From Artocarpus heterophyllus (lineage: Eukaryota > Streptophyta > Magnoliopsida > Rosales > Moraceae): DNA of 64,000 nucleotides. Location: NCBI GenBank assembly GCA_025403435.1, contig CM046348.1, positions 27,835,899-27,899,898 of the forward strand. Reading direction: 5' to 3'. A program made the position numbers and the translations under genes. Shown here in pieces: positions 11,341 through 23,685 of the stretch. Position 1 is the stretch's first letter. The number at the start of each line of letters is the position of its first letter. Under the pieces are notes generated by a model. It was not told the DNA's origin and searched no databases. It saw only the letters and a program-made list of their open reading frames with translations.

Positions 11341-11488
11341 CCCTAAATTTTGAGGTCCATCTTATTTTGTCCCTTAAACTTTAAAAATAACCATTTTACC
11401 CCCTCAACTTTCAAAACTCCTTGTTTTGTCCCCTGAATTTAAAAATCACCACTTTTTCCCTAAAACTTTTAAAACTTCTCACTTTGCC
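11341..11488. repeat. Five imperfect units of about 30 bp (CCCTNAACTTT type)
   Basis: Units start at 11341, 11371, 11401, 11431 and 11458, each with a CCC(T)NAA word, an ACTTT-like run and a TTTTGTCC/CACTTT end. This tandem form is a common type of plant intergenic repeat. A weaker relative is seen at about 24780-24890. Confidence 0.75.
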
Positions 11489-11689
11489 CATATACATCCG
11501 ATTTTTTTCATTCAAGTAGACAGAATTAAACTTACTGATCCACACATGGGTCATTTCTAAAGGTAAAATAAAATTTTATTACTCTCAAGTTTTGTTTCAT
11601 GTTTACACATTTCTTCTTATCTTAAATATATAACTCTTATGTCATAAGTCGATATTGTTCATGATGGGTTGTCCCTAAAAAATCATGTA

Positions 11690-11890
11690 AAACACAATAG
11701 AATATGATTTTAAATTTTTTTTAAAAAAACCTTTAGGATTCTTCTCGTGATGCTATATATAATAATTGAATAAAACACAAACTTATGACTTTGGCAATAG
11801 CTCTAGATGGTCAAGTGTTCCAAAACCCTTAGATCTTATTCTCCTATTTCTGGGTCAACTGATGTGTGAGAATCGATGAGATTTCTTAGA
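11690..11890 (-). repeat. Decayed element fragment, inverted copy of 18940-19165
   Basis: In reverse complement this stretch matches 18940-19165 over shared words such as AGAGCTATTGCCAAA, TTTTATTCAATTATT and AGTTGACCCA. It is probably the end of an old retroelement in minus orientation. Class is not proven. Confidence 0.55.
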
Positions 11891-11976
11891 AAATCTTTAC
11901 CAATTATTAACGAACATGACCATCAACCGATTTTGCCGACTTGGCATATAGCACCATTCAATAAAACATATTGAAA

Positions 11977-12045
11977 TGAACAACAATAGCAACAACAACA
12001 ACAACAACAACAGCAACAACAGCAACAACAACAACAACAATAATA
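11977..12045. repeat. (AAC)n microsatellite
   Basis: AACAAC units with scattered AGC and AAT variants. A translation gives only an Asn run, so it is a simple repeat and not a gene. It lies just left of the solo LTR that follows. Confidence 0.85.
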
Positions 12046-12472
12046 ATCACAGCTTGAAAATGAGCTTACCGAAAACAGTTACATATGATTTATTGCAAAT
12101 CAAAGAAGATATAGTGAAACGTCGCTTATTGGACGTCACAGATGTCGTTACATTTTTACATTCATACTTACTTGGACTTAAACTTCTATATGAAAACAAA
12201 ACTTAAATGATACTTTTAATTGAAAAAGTAATTAAACATACTTAACTAGGATCCATTCATACACACACATTTTTTTTTATAATAACTTAACATTGTTAAT
12301 TCACATGCTAAACTCATTCCAAGTCATAATTTATTCAATTATACAAAAAAATTAATCGTAAATTTATTTAATAATATAGGTATACCAAGTTGTAAAATCA
12401 GGACTTATAAAAACATCACATCAAATCTCATTAATCCTCACATTATTTAAAGTTTACTTACTCCCACAGTTC

Positions 12473-12616
12473 GGCAGGCCGAACTGGGGACTTCGGTAGG
12501 CCGACAGAGGCTCTATAAATCTTGCTTAAAAACTCATCATTGTCCGACAGGCCGAAAACATGATCGGCAGGCCGAAAACATGATCGGCAGGCCGAACTTC
12601 TGGACATCGATAGGCC
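12473..12616 (-). repeat. GGCAGGCC motif array (6 units) in solo LTR
   Basis: Core units begin at 12473, 12495, 12546, 12566, 12586 and 12609 (spacings 22, 51, 20, 20, 23). The best unit is TTCGGCAGGCCGAAC at 12470. The same 22-then-51 spacing is kept in the sister LTR at 40543. Confidence 0.9.
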
Positions 12617-14771
12617 GACCGAGCCAAAAATCCTTGGGAAAACTTAATTTTTAAAACAAAACCGTCCTTTCATAAAAAATACGGAAGTTCATAATACTTA
12701 AAATAATGAAATAAAATATAAAACATAGTTCAAGAATCATTTAAATACTTATCATAAAAAAAATGTGTTCAAAATATGAAACTTGATTTAAAATATAAGA
12801 ACGTTCTTTTTGGCGTGTTTTCAGTTACAATTTATCGTGCTTTGTGCTCACATGCCTTCCCATGTCCTCCGCCTAATCCATGACTTTCTTACCCTTATCT
12901 GCAACATGACATAAAACATGATTAAGCTAATCCTTAGTAAGTACATATAATTCTCACAATTTAAAACATTACATAAACATCATCATCATCATTGTCATCA
13001 TATCATAACAGTGCCTTAAGCACAATTTCATCGAAACATATCTTTCATTGCATTGACCATTTAAAAACTTATTCCATTTTATCTTAAGGCCCAAGTGTTG
13101 CGCCATGAACATCATTGTAGGCGCGCCGTCATGAGAGGAGAAGGGTAGCTAATCCCAAACCAAACATGACATCATAACATTTCATTTCATAACATTGGTG
13201 TGCAACACTTATTAGGTGATACATATATATATAATTTTCATGTTATAAAACATTTCATCATTATACATGCATAACTTTAAATCATGAAAATCTTTCATAA
13301 GAAATCCTTTAAGGAAAATAACCATAAAATCATCGTGAATACCATTGTGAACATATCATCAAACCTTGAAAAAAGTGTCATGTTGCAAGTGAGAATGTAC
13401 TTACCTTAAAGCTAATGCTTACTTAACCTTAACGTGATTTGATGACGACTTCGCGGTCTCGAAGTGCTCGTTCCTTTGTGTGTTCATGCCATTATTCCAT
13501 TTAAAATACAATAAAATCAATACTTATCATCATAGCGTAAATCATCCATGTATATATATTCGTCTCATATTACAAACATAATTCATAACCATAACTGTGA
13601 AAACATAAAATTATGATCACTTATACATTCATCTCATATAGACATTATTTATAACATGCTTCCTTAAATATTATCATCAAAACATCTCATACATTATAAT
13701 CATGAAAATCTTTTGAAAACGTTTTCTAATAATTTAAAATACATATATTTTAATTTTTAAATTTCATAAAAACATCTTATTATCATGCATTTCAATATCA
13801 TAAAATCATTTCATCATCAATAAAAATCATTTAAACATATATAACATTTTATAAAACAAAAATCCAAAAATAACATTGTTAAAATAGTTCTCTTAACGTA
13901 ATCTCATAAAATTTTCATAACATAAAATACACTCATCATACATTATACATGCACATTCTTGACAACTTTCATGAAAAACATCATTCATTTACCCCTTGAA
14001 TAAACATTACATTTTTCATGCATTAAAGTTAAACAACAATATTTTACTGTAAGGGTAGAGGATAGAAAATTCATAACTTTTCATAGAAACGTCGAAATAA
14101 CGTGAAACTTGGAGGAACATCACATAACACATACATGAACATCATATTAAAAACTCAGAGAAAAATACAATACCTAAACAAAGATATTGTAGATGAATTG
14201 AGGAGGAGAAATGCTTTTTAGAAACCAGAAAAAAATGAATTCTTACCTTCAAAATTTTCTTCTCAAAATCCTTTAATTCAACCAACGAAAAATATAACTT
14301 TTTCTTACAAATAATCTTAGGTAAACAAGGAGAAGAAGGAGAGGAGAAAATGTGAAGAAGAGGAGAGAAAAGAAAACGTCTTAGAATGAGAGAGATTATA
14401 CGTGAGAAGAAGAAGGAGAGATAGAGAAAAATAACGTTAAAAAAATTTTAACGTATTGAGCATAATGTAAAAATTTAATTGCCCTCAATTAAGTCTGAAT
14501 TTTCTGACTCATCTAGACTAAAACTAAGGCAAATGCGTGGAGAATGGAGAGAGAAGAGGGAAAGTCAAATCCATTAGTCACACTTACCATATCTTGCCCT
14601 CTTAAAATAGGAAATCATTTAAAATCAAACAAATCAATGCGAAGTCAAACCTTTTGTTTCCTTAACTGACAAAATTTTTTCCATTAATATGCCAATTAAT
14701 CACCCATTTAACGAAATTATCTCAACCATAAATTTGGAGAGATTTCTGTTGACTGCTCGTCAGCTGTGTTC

Positions 14772-14827
14772 GGCCTGTCGATTTTCCCCTTCGGCTTGCA
14801 GATCTTTGACAGATTTTTCAGCCTGCC
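14772..14827 (-). repeat. GGCCTGCC motif array (3 units) in solo LTR
   Basis: Degenerate units begin at 14772, 14793 and 14820. This is the inverted counterpart of the array at 37937-38058 in the sister LTR. Confidence 0.75.
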
Positions 14828-15085
14828 GAACTGTCCTTAAATACCAAACATTAAAACATTCAAGTCATCATTATATCATAATTGAACATACATTAAAATG
14901 ATCATGAACACTTGAGCACAACGATTCCATGCGGTCGTCACCTGTCATATAACTTGACATAAAAAGTTAGTAACATTAAAATCATATATCATAACATATA
15001 ACATAAATTATTAATAAAATTTTATTAACGTCGTTACTAACTTAACGTGATTCATTACATAAAAATAAGCAAGTGTTGCATATAG

Positions 15086-17263
15086 AAACTTGAAACAACA
15101 CATGAGTTGATGCAAATCATGAAGAAGGTTGATAAACTTACATTAGAGTACTAACATAACACTACCGTAGTGGCCTGATAGGGATTTTAGGACCTAAACT
15201 CTGAAAGCTCTAACTGTACACTAGGTGGACAAGAATCGAGGTTTTGAAATTTTAGCTTCAAAATGCACAATAAACAATTAATAGAAGCTTAGTGTAGGCA
15301 AGCACCGAGGTTCACATAGAAATCATTCAAAAGTAGTAAACAAATAATGGAAGCTTGGTGTAGACAAGTATCGAGGTTCACATGGTTTTTTGTAATCTTT
15401 TTGAAAATCATTTTTCAATAAAAAATATTAATATGAAATACAATTCTTAATACCAATTCAAGAATAAATATACGATGCCAAAACACTTAAAAACAAGGCA
15501 CCAAAAGAAAGGGATAACAAAACCCTATCTCAGTATGCGTACTCCGATAGTAAATGCTTTGAATTTGGTTCTAATACAAAATACGCTCTTCAACATCTAG
15601 AACCTTAAACATTACTCTAAAATTAGAAACTAGTCTAATTTAGAATAATAACATACTTCTAACCATTAATTATGTTTCCCAGTTCCTTAGCATGCCATTT
15701 ATGCATTTAAATGAAAAATCTGATGTGATCTGTAAAATATCATGATGCATATTGAAAATGGAATTCACACCGCATTCTAGACTTTTGATTGGTTTAAAAT
15801 AATTTAAAATGTATCATAACTTGAAAACAGACCAAAAATACACAGAATTATACAATCTGTCAAGTTTTTCAGCCTACCGATACAAAGGACCAACTTGCCA
15901 AGACACATGGCGAAGCTATGTGGCAAATTGCCTTGACTGGCCTGCCAGTGGTCATTACTAGCCTGCCAAATTCAACCCACTAGCCTGCTGGATTTAAATA
16001 GTTGTTGGCCGGTTTAATGGGGCTGAAAATGTTCTAGCTCCTCCCACGAGCCAAATCGAGCCTAGCTTGATTCTAACCTGTTTTGACACTTTCAAACCCA
16101 AAAAATCAAGTAGAAAATATAGAAAATCAATTTTGAACCTTTTTAAAAGAAAATCCCCAAGTTTTAAACATAATCTCATAGATTTAAGCTTTGAACTAAA
16201 ACTTGAAAAATACCAAAATCTAGCTCATAAATTTGAATGTAGGTCATCCCTCATGCATCAACATGCACACATGAATTTGAACATGTTCAGATCAATAAAC
16301 TTAAATTAAATCACAGTTTTTTTTTTAACATTTCTAACACCATAGTCTTAAAATTTGCAAATGTGTATACTCAATTCTTGAAAACAACATGCATGCTAAT
16401 AATCATCATATCTTTTGATTTTAATTTGTAAATGAAACATATAGGTCCACTTAAGGCTCCGATTAAAGAAAAAAGGGGAGAAAACTTAAATTTGAGTTTG
16501 TGTTTCTAACCTTGAAACTTTGAAGAAAATGATGTGAAGCTTTGTTCAATCCTTAAACTTTGTTCAATCCTTAAGCTTTGTTTGATGAAGATAGGAAGCC
16601 AAGAGAGAGACTTGTTTTTGTGAGTTTAGAAGTGATTTCTTGCGGCTGAAAAATTGAGAGCAAAAGTGAGAAAGAAAAGGACGTGCAAAGGTAACAGAGA
16701 GGGATGAGGAAGTGTGTCTTTGAGTGTTCAATTATAGTTTTTTTTTTAAAAAAAAAGGGGTGGTATTTTGGTAATAAAAAGAAAAGGTAGTGGCAAACAT
16801 GTAAATAAATGTAACTTATTAAAATGAATGTTTTAAAATGATATGACTAGAATTATTAATTACTTCAAAGAAATTACAATAATGTAGATAAAATGAAAAT
16901 GGATTTTAATGATAATTAATTAAATTGGCATATTAATGAATCTAAATTAATGAAACTAATTTATTTAAAATTCATAGGCACTACAAAAAGATTTCCAATT
17001 GATAATGCATGACCAATTATGAATAGTTTAGTTATTCTCATTACATTTTATGGGCCTTTGTATATTCTAGGTGCACACAGCCAATAAGGATAGCGGAATG
17101 ACCTTCCAAACCACCTTATATAGCGTTTTATTTATTATACCTAGCGGAAGTTAGTATGATATATTATTAAGTTTCACTTTCATTAGCCTTGTGAGTGAAT
17201 TATGAGAGTGTGTAATTAATGATCATAACTCAAATATAGACACCATCATTCATAAATCGAGGT
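15086..17263 (-). mobile_element. Decayed gypsy-type LTR remnant
   Basis: The block CACTACCGTAGTGGCC at about 15163 matches the equivalent block at 28526 in the solo gypsy LTR at 27927-30091. A motif array follows at 15871-15989, and a purine-rich leader-like stretch lies at 16600-16720, in the same order as in that LTR. No clean ends or target duplication were found, and divergence is high. It may be the right part of an old LTR. Confidence 0.4.
15871..15989 (-). repeat. GGCCTGCC motif array, degenerate
   Basis: Recognisable units begin at 15871, 15892, 15939, 15960 and 15982. The clear spacings are 21, 21 and 22. Many CpG positions have become TpG or CpA, so it is older than the other arrays. 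Confidence 0.65.
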
Positions 17264-18700
17264 TGTTGGGATTGGTGCTTTTGTAGTGTACTACAAATTC
17301 ATATGGACATTATAAAATTTAAAGTATTACATAATTAATAAAATAAATTCTATTTATTTATCCTAAATGTTTATTTTAGTATATGTTTATGATAAAGATT
17401 CTAATAATTATAAAAGTCCATAATCACATATATGAAATTGTTCATAATACATGTAATATTATTATATGTACTTAATATGGATTTTTAGTTTTAGTCGGTA
17501 GATAAAGCTGGACACTTTATCTTATTTAAGATTCTAGTGTTATTTATTTCCAATTTGGTGGAATACTTTATCCAGATTATGATAATGTTATGACTACTGC
17601 ATGTTTAAAATACATTAAGCCTAGACCAAGGTAGAATTTAATTACTTCTGTAATTCATAACAAGAAATTAGAATAAATCATTATTAATCATTTTATGAAT
17701 CATACCTGATTCATAAGGTGCTTAGTAGACTCACATCTATTTATTATATCTTTTGATTGCCAACGAGTGAGATCTATATATTCACGATAGAACATCGGCA
17801 TATTAGAGACATGGTATTATAGATTGTTAGAACACTATGTATAGATATGCAATCCATAGCTTCTACTAGATAAGATGATTAGATAATGTTATCATGAGTA
17901 ATAATTTAGGAACTCAAGTGAAGAGTACTTGCTATTTGATATGGGATATCAAATAGACATATCCCAAATCCTTATTCATAATTTGTTCATAACTAGTTTG
18001 CCTATGAGAGAATTAATAGAATTCATGGACAAAAAAATAATTAGAGAGATTAAAAAAGAAAAATATAAACCTAACTCTAATCATGAATATTATTATAGAG
18101 GGTGTTGTCTCATGTTAAATGATTATATCAATGTAACCTTATTATGAACATTTAATGTTTAAGGTTCTATATAATTATAAGAGTGCCCCCTTTGGCTTTT
18201 GATATTAGCACAAATTGGAGCTAATAATAATTACTAATTTAATTATAAGATAATTATTGGAGCTTAAATTATATATGTTCATTGAATCCTTTTATTAGCT
18301 CTATAAAATTCTTTGAAGTGGGTCAATGAAAATTTCTTGGATTCTTTCTGATTAGAGGAGGGCTGACTTGGCAATATACAGAGTGTGCATGCTACCTACA
18401 TTGTGTGTGGAGCCAACCAGTGCACTTTAGAAGTATAAGTGGCGCCAATCTCATAGTTGGGTGATTCAAATATATCACATGATTTTCATGTATTATATTT
18501 GTATTCTCAGTGTGGAAAAAAATCTATTTTAAAAGTTGAAATAGATACTACATATTAATATTTATTTTATCAAGTATGATAAATAATTAAAAAAAAAGAA
18601 AGATATTTATTTTAAAAGTTCAAATAAATAACATCTTAATTTAAACCAAAATCAAATCTCATGCAGGTACTAATTGGATCACACTATTTTAGGTAGTTGT
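17264..18700 (+). mobile_element. Probable decayed LTR related to the 2-kb copia LTR
   Basis: It opens with TGTTGGGATTGG. At about 17840 it carries ATAGATATGCAATCCATAGCTTCT, aligned here in 20-base part as ATATGCAATCCATAGCTTCT, resembling the ATGGAATCCATAGCTC block of the copia LTR at 19423. Other spaced words also match in order. The right end is not resolved; a decayed primer-binding-like TTGGATCACAC lies at about 18673. Coding potential is absent. Confidence 0.4.
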
Positions 18701-19422
18701 GGTACATGTTACTCTCCTATTGGAGGATGAAATCACGCCTACTACCCCTAAAAGTAGGGGTGATTCTCAAGCAAAATGTCAGTGGAATTGTGTTCTAACT
18801 TCGTAGCACAAGTATATCTAAAAACAAACCTTACATGCTCTATTTTCTATAAACTTTGCTTAAGTCTCCATTGTGTGTTCTTAATTTCTCTCTCCTTTAA
18901 AGCTTTAAAGAACCGTTGTTGAGAAAAGTTGAAAAGGAATAATGTAAAGATTTACAAAAAGTCTCATCTATGCCTACACACTAGTTGACCCAAATAAAGG
19001 AGAATAACAAGGAAGATTTGAAGGCTTTGCTTGATCATCCAGAGCTATTGCCAAACTCGTAAATTTGTATTTTATTCAATTATTGTAGATAACATCATCA
19101 GAAGCATCCTGCAAGTTCAAGAAAAATTTTAAAACCCTATTTTGCTGTGTTTTTATTATTTTTATTGAAATTTTTCTAGGCATACCAACAAAAGCCAAAA
19201 TATTTAAATCATTCATTATTACATTATTTAATTTGTAGAAATGTGCAAGCATCATTGAAAAATAGTTTCATATAATAGGTGGGGTTTGTACTTACCTGAA
19301 GTGCATATAATAACGTTCAAGCTAAGTTGTCTTTCCTATAGATCCCCTAGTACTTGTCTTGATTCACAATACTCTTACAGTTGGAGTGGGGTCTTGGACA
19401 AACTTTTATCATTACTAATTAG
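18701..19422. other. Decayed repeat DNA including inverted copy of 11690-11890
   Basis: The part 18940-19165 matches 11690-11890 in reverse orientation. The remainder shows no gene. It probably belongs to the internal side of an old LTR element. Confidence 0.4.
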
Positions 19423-21480
19423 TGTTAGATATGTATGTCCTAAGGAGTAAAAATGTAATACGTTTTTGGAGACATTTTTATCAATAAAAAATTTATTCAT
19501 TTACATATACCAAATCTTGTCCTCTTTACGTTCATATTTGTTGAATGTATGTTAAGCAAACAATAGTCTGAGACTGTCGGTCTAAACCTTTAAGAAGTGG
19601 GCATATGATGGACTGATTATGCGGAAGACACGATTCTTAAGGTGACGGTCTAAAACATATGATCCGCAATCGAGGGAATAAAGTTGAGCGCTTTATTCAT
19701 TCAAAGATTGTTATGTTGTCTATATCCCTATTGAGAGATGGTTTATCTTGACCATCAGAGTTGGACTCCATGAATAGAAATATTGACACGTTGTCATAGG
19801 TGACGATATGTTGGATCGGGACACAAAGTGAATCGATTTGGATTAATAATTCTATCTCGGTAAATTGATTCACTTTAGACAATCATTTGTATTGTATCTT
19901 AATCCTGAGATGGATAGTGGGCCCGTTGTCTCGACTTGTGTCTTTTGATGTACCAAAGGGTGACTCCCATATCTCAATAGTGGTATGCATGCTGGTACAT
20001 TGGAGGCATGACTTTTGATAGCGTAGACTTGTTATTCATAGATATGGAATCCATAGCTCTTCTTTAGGAGTAATGATATCCTCTTACATGCGTTATCCTG
20101 TAATTAAAAAATTGGAGCGCTCAACCATTTGGATATATAGGTGTAACCGAATGGTATACTATCTTTGGATGATAAGTTTTCTAATGGTGAGATAATGGAA
20201 CGTAAGATAAAAATAATCGGGAAAGTAAGACAGAACTTGTCCTTAAGCTGATTATGGATTATCATATAGGGATACGATACACTATGATATGTCATAGAGA
20301 CTTAGCTATACGGGTTTCGTAATTCTATAAAGTTTGAGAGTGTAGCTCCAAGCTTTTAGTGGAGTAGCATTAGAGTTGATAATTGGGAAATGTATATCTG
20401 GGATATTGGGTTTCATAATTATCGAGAGCTTGAACTTTATAGGTCCATTTTGGTCCCCTTTGCTAGCTCACAAAATCCTGTAACGATACAACGTGTTTTT
20501 TCAATAATTGGTGACTTATGTCAGATTTATCAGATTGGTTTAAAATTTGAAAGAATCAAATAATTCATGTCTGTTTATTGGTTGAATTAATTTTGTAATA
20601 AAATTAATTTAAGATAAACTTGTTGAAATATTGGGATCAGATAGTTCTTATCTGTTTATCGGTTGATTTAATTGGATATATTAGATCAAGATAAACTTGT
20701 AGAATTATTGTGAATTGATTTATTTTCTTAGAGATTATCTTGATAAAGTTTGTTTTGATCAGATAACTTCTCTATTGGGTTATTTGAATCAAAACTGAGA
20801 CTTTATCCTATAGAATCTCAAGTGAAAAATAAAAGATTTGCGGAGATATTTACGCAGCAGTTTTGCCTGCCGATCTACGTGTTCGACCTACCGATGGGGC
20901 CTGTTCGCCCCGTCGATCAACGAGAGATAAGATTATGCGTTTTCACGCAGATCTTATCAGATATTGATCCGAACTTGATTCTGTTTCGAGTTTTTGAGAC
21001 CTAATCTGATAAGGACTGACCCAGGACCAATCGCTATATAAAGGGAGTAAGTCTCATGAGTTACTTAGATTAATTGAGAGATTAAGAGTGATATTCTTCT
21101 GGTAAGCATTTGAAAACTCCCTGAGAGCTTTTGTTCACAAATCACGAACACTAGCTTTAGGTTCTCTCAATTGGTTGGAAGGAGAGTCACTGGTGGAAGA
21201 GCTGTATATGTGAGCCCACACTCACTCCAATCGTGGATAGAGAATAGTAAAGAAGACCAGTTGGTTGAGGTTATTCTGGAACGTTATTTCTCTTCACAGG
21301 TTGCGGAAGTTCTTCGGCACACAAAGGTTAATAAGATCTGTTTAATTTACACATATAGCATGTCAAACTTGTTTTTTGGAAAAATACTTTGATGTTAAAA
21401 TTTTTAAAATTCCCGTTGCGCACTCTGATATTGTTATTTTTTCCAAGAATTAGATCATAAGCGATCTCTTATATCTAACA
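19423..21480 (+). mobile_element. Solo LTR of the 2-kb copia family (Copia-E type)
   Basis: It is closely similar along its length to 44113-46117 and to the Copia-E 5' LTR at 58749-60750. The ends are perfect inverted decamers, TGTTAGATAT and ATATCTAACA. A TATA-like CTATATAAAGGGAGT lies at about 21032. The flanks (ATTAG and ATTTT) do not form a duplication, so it may come from recombination between two elements or from a truncated copy. No internal region or primer-binding site follows. Confidence 0.85.
20864..20914 (+). repeat. Short GGCCTGCC motif array (3 units) in copia LTR
   Basis: Units begin at 20864, 20885 and 20907, spacing 21 and 22. The third unit is altered to GCCCCGTC. It lies just upstream of the LTR TATA-like box. 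Confidence 0.7.
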
Positions 21481-21907
21481 ATTTTATTATCTAACCTTCT
21501 ATTTGGTTAGCCGCAAAAACTTAGGTGAATCGATCATTGAACCTTCACCAATTATTAATTAAGTATATCTAGTTAATTAATAATCCTTATTTATTATTAA
21601 CTGATTATACATTAATCAATTACTAACTTTCAATAATGACTAATTAATTTTACTTAATCAATAATTATTTCCTCTTCAAAGTGATTCATCTTGAAATCAT
21701 TAATCAACTATCAATAAATATGAAAACTCTATAGAAATAGAGTTATTCAAATAATAATTTAGAGCAAAATTGGGATAAAAAAGGTGGTATAAATTCAAAT
21801 CAGCACACGCTTAAATTCTCCAACATACGCACGAGTGGAGAGAAGTTTCTTCTGGCGATTGGAACCATCGAATCAGACAACAAGTAGCCCAGATCTGCAC
21901 GTGGTTG
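21481..21907. other. AT-rich intergenic DNA
   Basis: TAATTAATA-rich sequence without coding content lies between the solo LTR and the GC-rich repeat that follows. Confidence 0.5.
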
Positions 21908-22089
21908 TCCCCATCAGAGGAGCGTGTCCCGCTCTGGTCCCTAACAGCCTTCGCCATTCACTACTGCCACGTGTTAAACAAGTAGGCCAAGTCTTTGTCC
22001 CCTTCTAGAGCAGCGTGTCCTGCTCTAGTCCCTAACAGCCTTCGCCATTCACCACGTGCCACGTGTTACTGCTCACTCCCCACTACTTT
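21908..22089. repeat. 91-bp tandem duplication with G-box hexamers
   Basis: AGCGTGTCC at 21921 recurs at 22012 and the whole unit (GTCCC..., then CTAACAGCCTTCGCCATTCA, then CCACGTGTT) is repeated with period 91. CACGTG occurs at 21898, 21968, 22053, 22060 and 22216, five in 324 bases. The stretch 21890-22290 is much richer in GC than its surroundings. Confidence 0.85.
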
Positions 22090-22359
22090 AGCTCAGTTGG
22101 TGATCGACCGCTTCGCGCTCCATTTTCCTCCGTGAGCTCGTGCTTGTTGACCAGTGACAGTCCACCAGGCGTCCCACTTTCTCTCATGTCTTGTGCTTAC
22201 CGAGCCTTCAGTCGCCACGTGTTGGTTTGCTGTACTACCTGCTACACTTTAGTTTTTCCCTGCGATTATGGCGTAAGGTTTTAAAGGCTGAAGGCTTCAT
22301 TTTGTGAAAAAAAATGGAAGGCAGCTCCATTTTCTTAGGGCTGAAGGCAGAACTCGTAG

Positions 22360-22388
22360 AAAAAAAAAAAAAAAAAAAAAAAAAAAAA
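22360..22388. repeat. Homopolymer run A29
   Basis: 29 consecutive A follow a GC-rich stretch. It could be a retroposed poly(A) tail, but no source gene or flanking duplication was recognised. Confidence 0.8.
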
Positions 22389-23685
22389 CAATTTTTGGGT
22401 AGGTTTGAGAAGGCTCCAAGGAAATGAAATAAAAAAAGAAAATAAATAAATTTTGTTGGTTTTATTTGTATTTTTATTCATAGATTTAGGTTTTATTTTC
22501 AATAAATCGTTATTGGAGGAAGCGTTTGAAGATCAAAATGTTGGAGAGGAGGAGAAGAAGAAGAAGAATTTAGAGACTGTGACAACTTCAAAATGAGGTT
22601 TTTATTCCTATTCTTATCTTTTTAATTTTTTTTTTGAGTTGTAAATGTTGAACCTTTGATGTTAGCTTATTTAATTTTAGTTATGGAATAGTTGTTTTGC
22701 TAAAGCTTTGATTTTCCCTTACTATAAAGTATTGATTTATTTTTAGTTCTTTTTTCATGGTTTATTTTTGTTGTCTCACTCTTAACGCTTCTAGTTTACT
22801 TGGTCAATGAATTAGATGATTTTAGTATATAGGGTTTATGCTCAAGAGAGGGACATTTCATGTATGGATTGTGAAAAATGCAACTTAAATGGTTATAAAG
22901 TCGGAAGATTTATAGTTCCTTTGCATTCATTAAAAGAACTAGAACTTAATGAATGTTTAATTATTTGGTTTTAGATAGGGATATTGGAATCGAGTTTTTA
23001 AGCATATTATCTAATTTAACGCTCGAGAAAGGTTATTGAGTTAATTAAGAAGTTCTCGACTAATTAATCATGAGATTCACTTAAACGATAAAATTAATGC
23101 GGATTAATTATAGTGAAATCGATGCTCTAGTATTTTTAATTAAATGTTTTCGTTATTTTATTTCTTTTGTTTAGTTATTTTTATTAGTTTCTGCATCCGG
23201 TCATTCAAATAATCTTAGAGTTAATCAATTTTGGTACCTAATACATATTAAACGCATTTCTCATAGGATCGACATCCATAATATGACATACTCTATTACT
23301 TACGACCGTGTATACGTGCACACATAACATTAACTAACAAGTAATTAAAAAAAATACCTAACTCATCATAGTTAATTATTTTAATTAACTAATAGTTAGC
23401 ACCTTTAATATAATTTATTCTAAATCCTTGTTATAAATTAATAATTAATTTAAATGTTTGAATAAATTATATCCTAATTTAACAAATTATCAATTAAAAT
23501 AATCATGATTTTTAAACTATACTTTATTATTATTTTACAATCTTTTTAAAATTATAAAACTCATTTTTAAATCCTTTGATCAATCAATTAATTAATTTAT
23601 ATGCTTAATAAATTAATTGATTTCTTTATTACAAAATAGCATGTTTATAGACGCATTATGCCTTATTGGGTCGAGACTAGAGTTG
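22389..23685. other. Non-coding repeat-like DNA, possible gypsy LTR end
   Basis: No protein frame is supported. At 23265-23330, AGGATCGACATCC, then TACGACCGTGTATACGTGCAC resembles the conserved words near the LTR ends of Athila/Tat elements (shown here in parts: TACGACCGTG, ACGTGCAC). Stretches of TAATTAAT fill the rest. Element limits were not found. Confidence 0.35.

Larger units (their letters stand above)
12115..15080 (-). mobile_element. Solo LTR, 3-kb family (same as 37702-40937)
   Basis: It is flanked by the exact 5-bp duplication TATAG (12110-12114 and 15081-15085). In minus orientation it runs from TGCAACACTTGC to ACGTTTCA, decayed from the TGTAACACC...GTTACA ends of its plus-strand sister at 37702. 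Both share the order: array of the GGCAGGCC motif, TTGACTGCTCGTCAGC, CT-rich block, ATGACAGCACGCCT-like block, second motif array in the opposite sense. There is no coding region. The ends and 3-kb size fit a long-LTR gypsy-type element whose internal part was lost by LTR-LTR recombination. Confidence 0.85.

Noticed and set aside
11976..12206. A 76-codon frame starting with an Asn run
   Set aside because: The Asn run is an AAC microsatellite, and the rest crosses the target duplication into a solo LTR. It is not a gene.
22080..22388. A tRNA-derived SINE: TAGCTCAGTTGG (box A-like) at 22089 and an A29 run
   Set aside because: No box B at the right spacing, no cloverleaf and no flanking duplication could be found.
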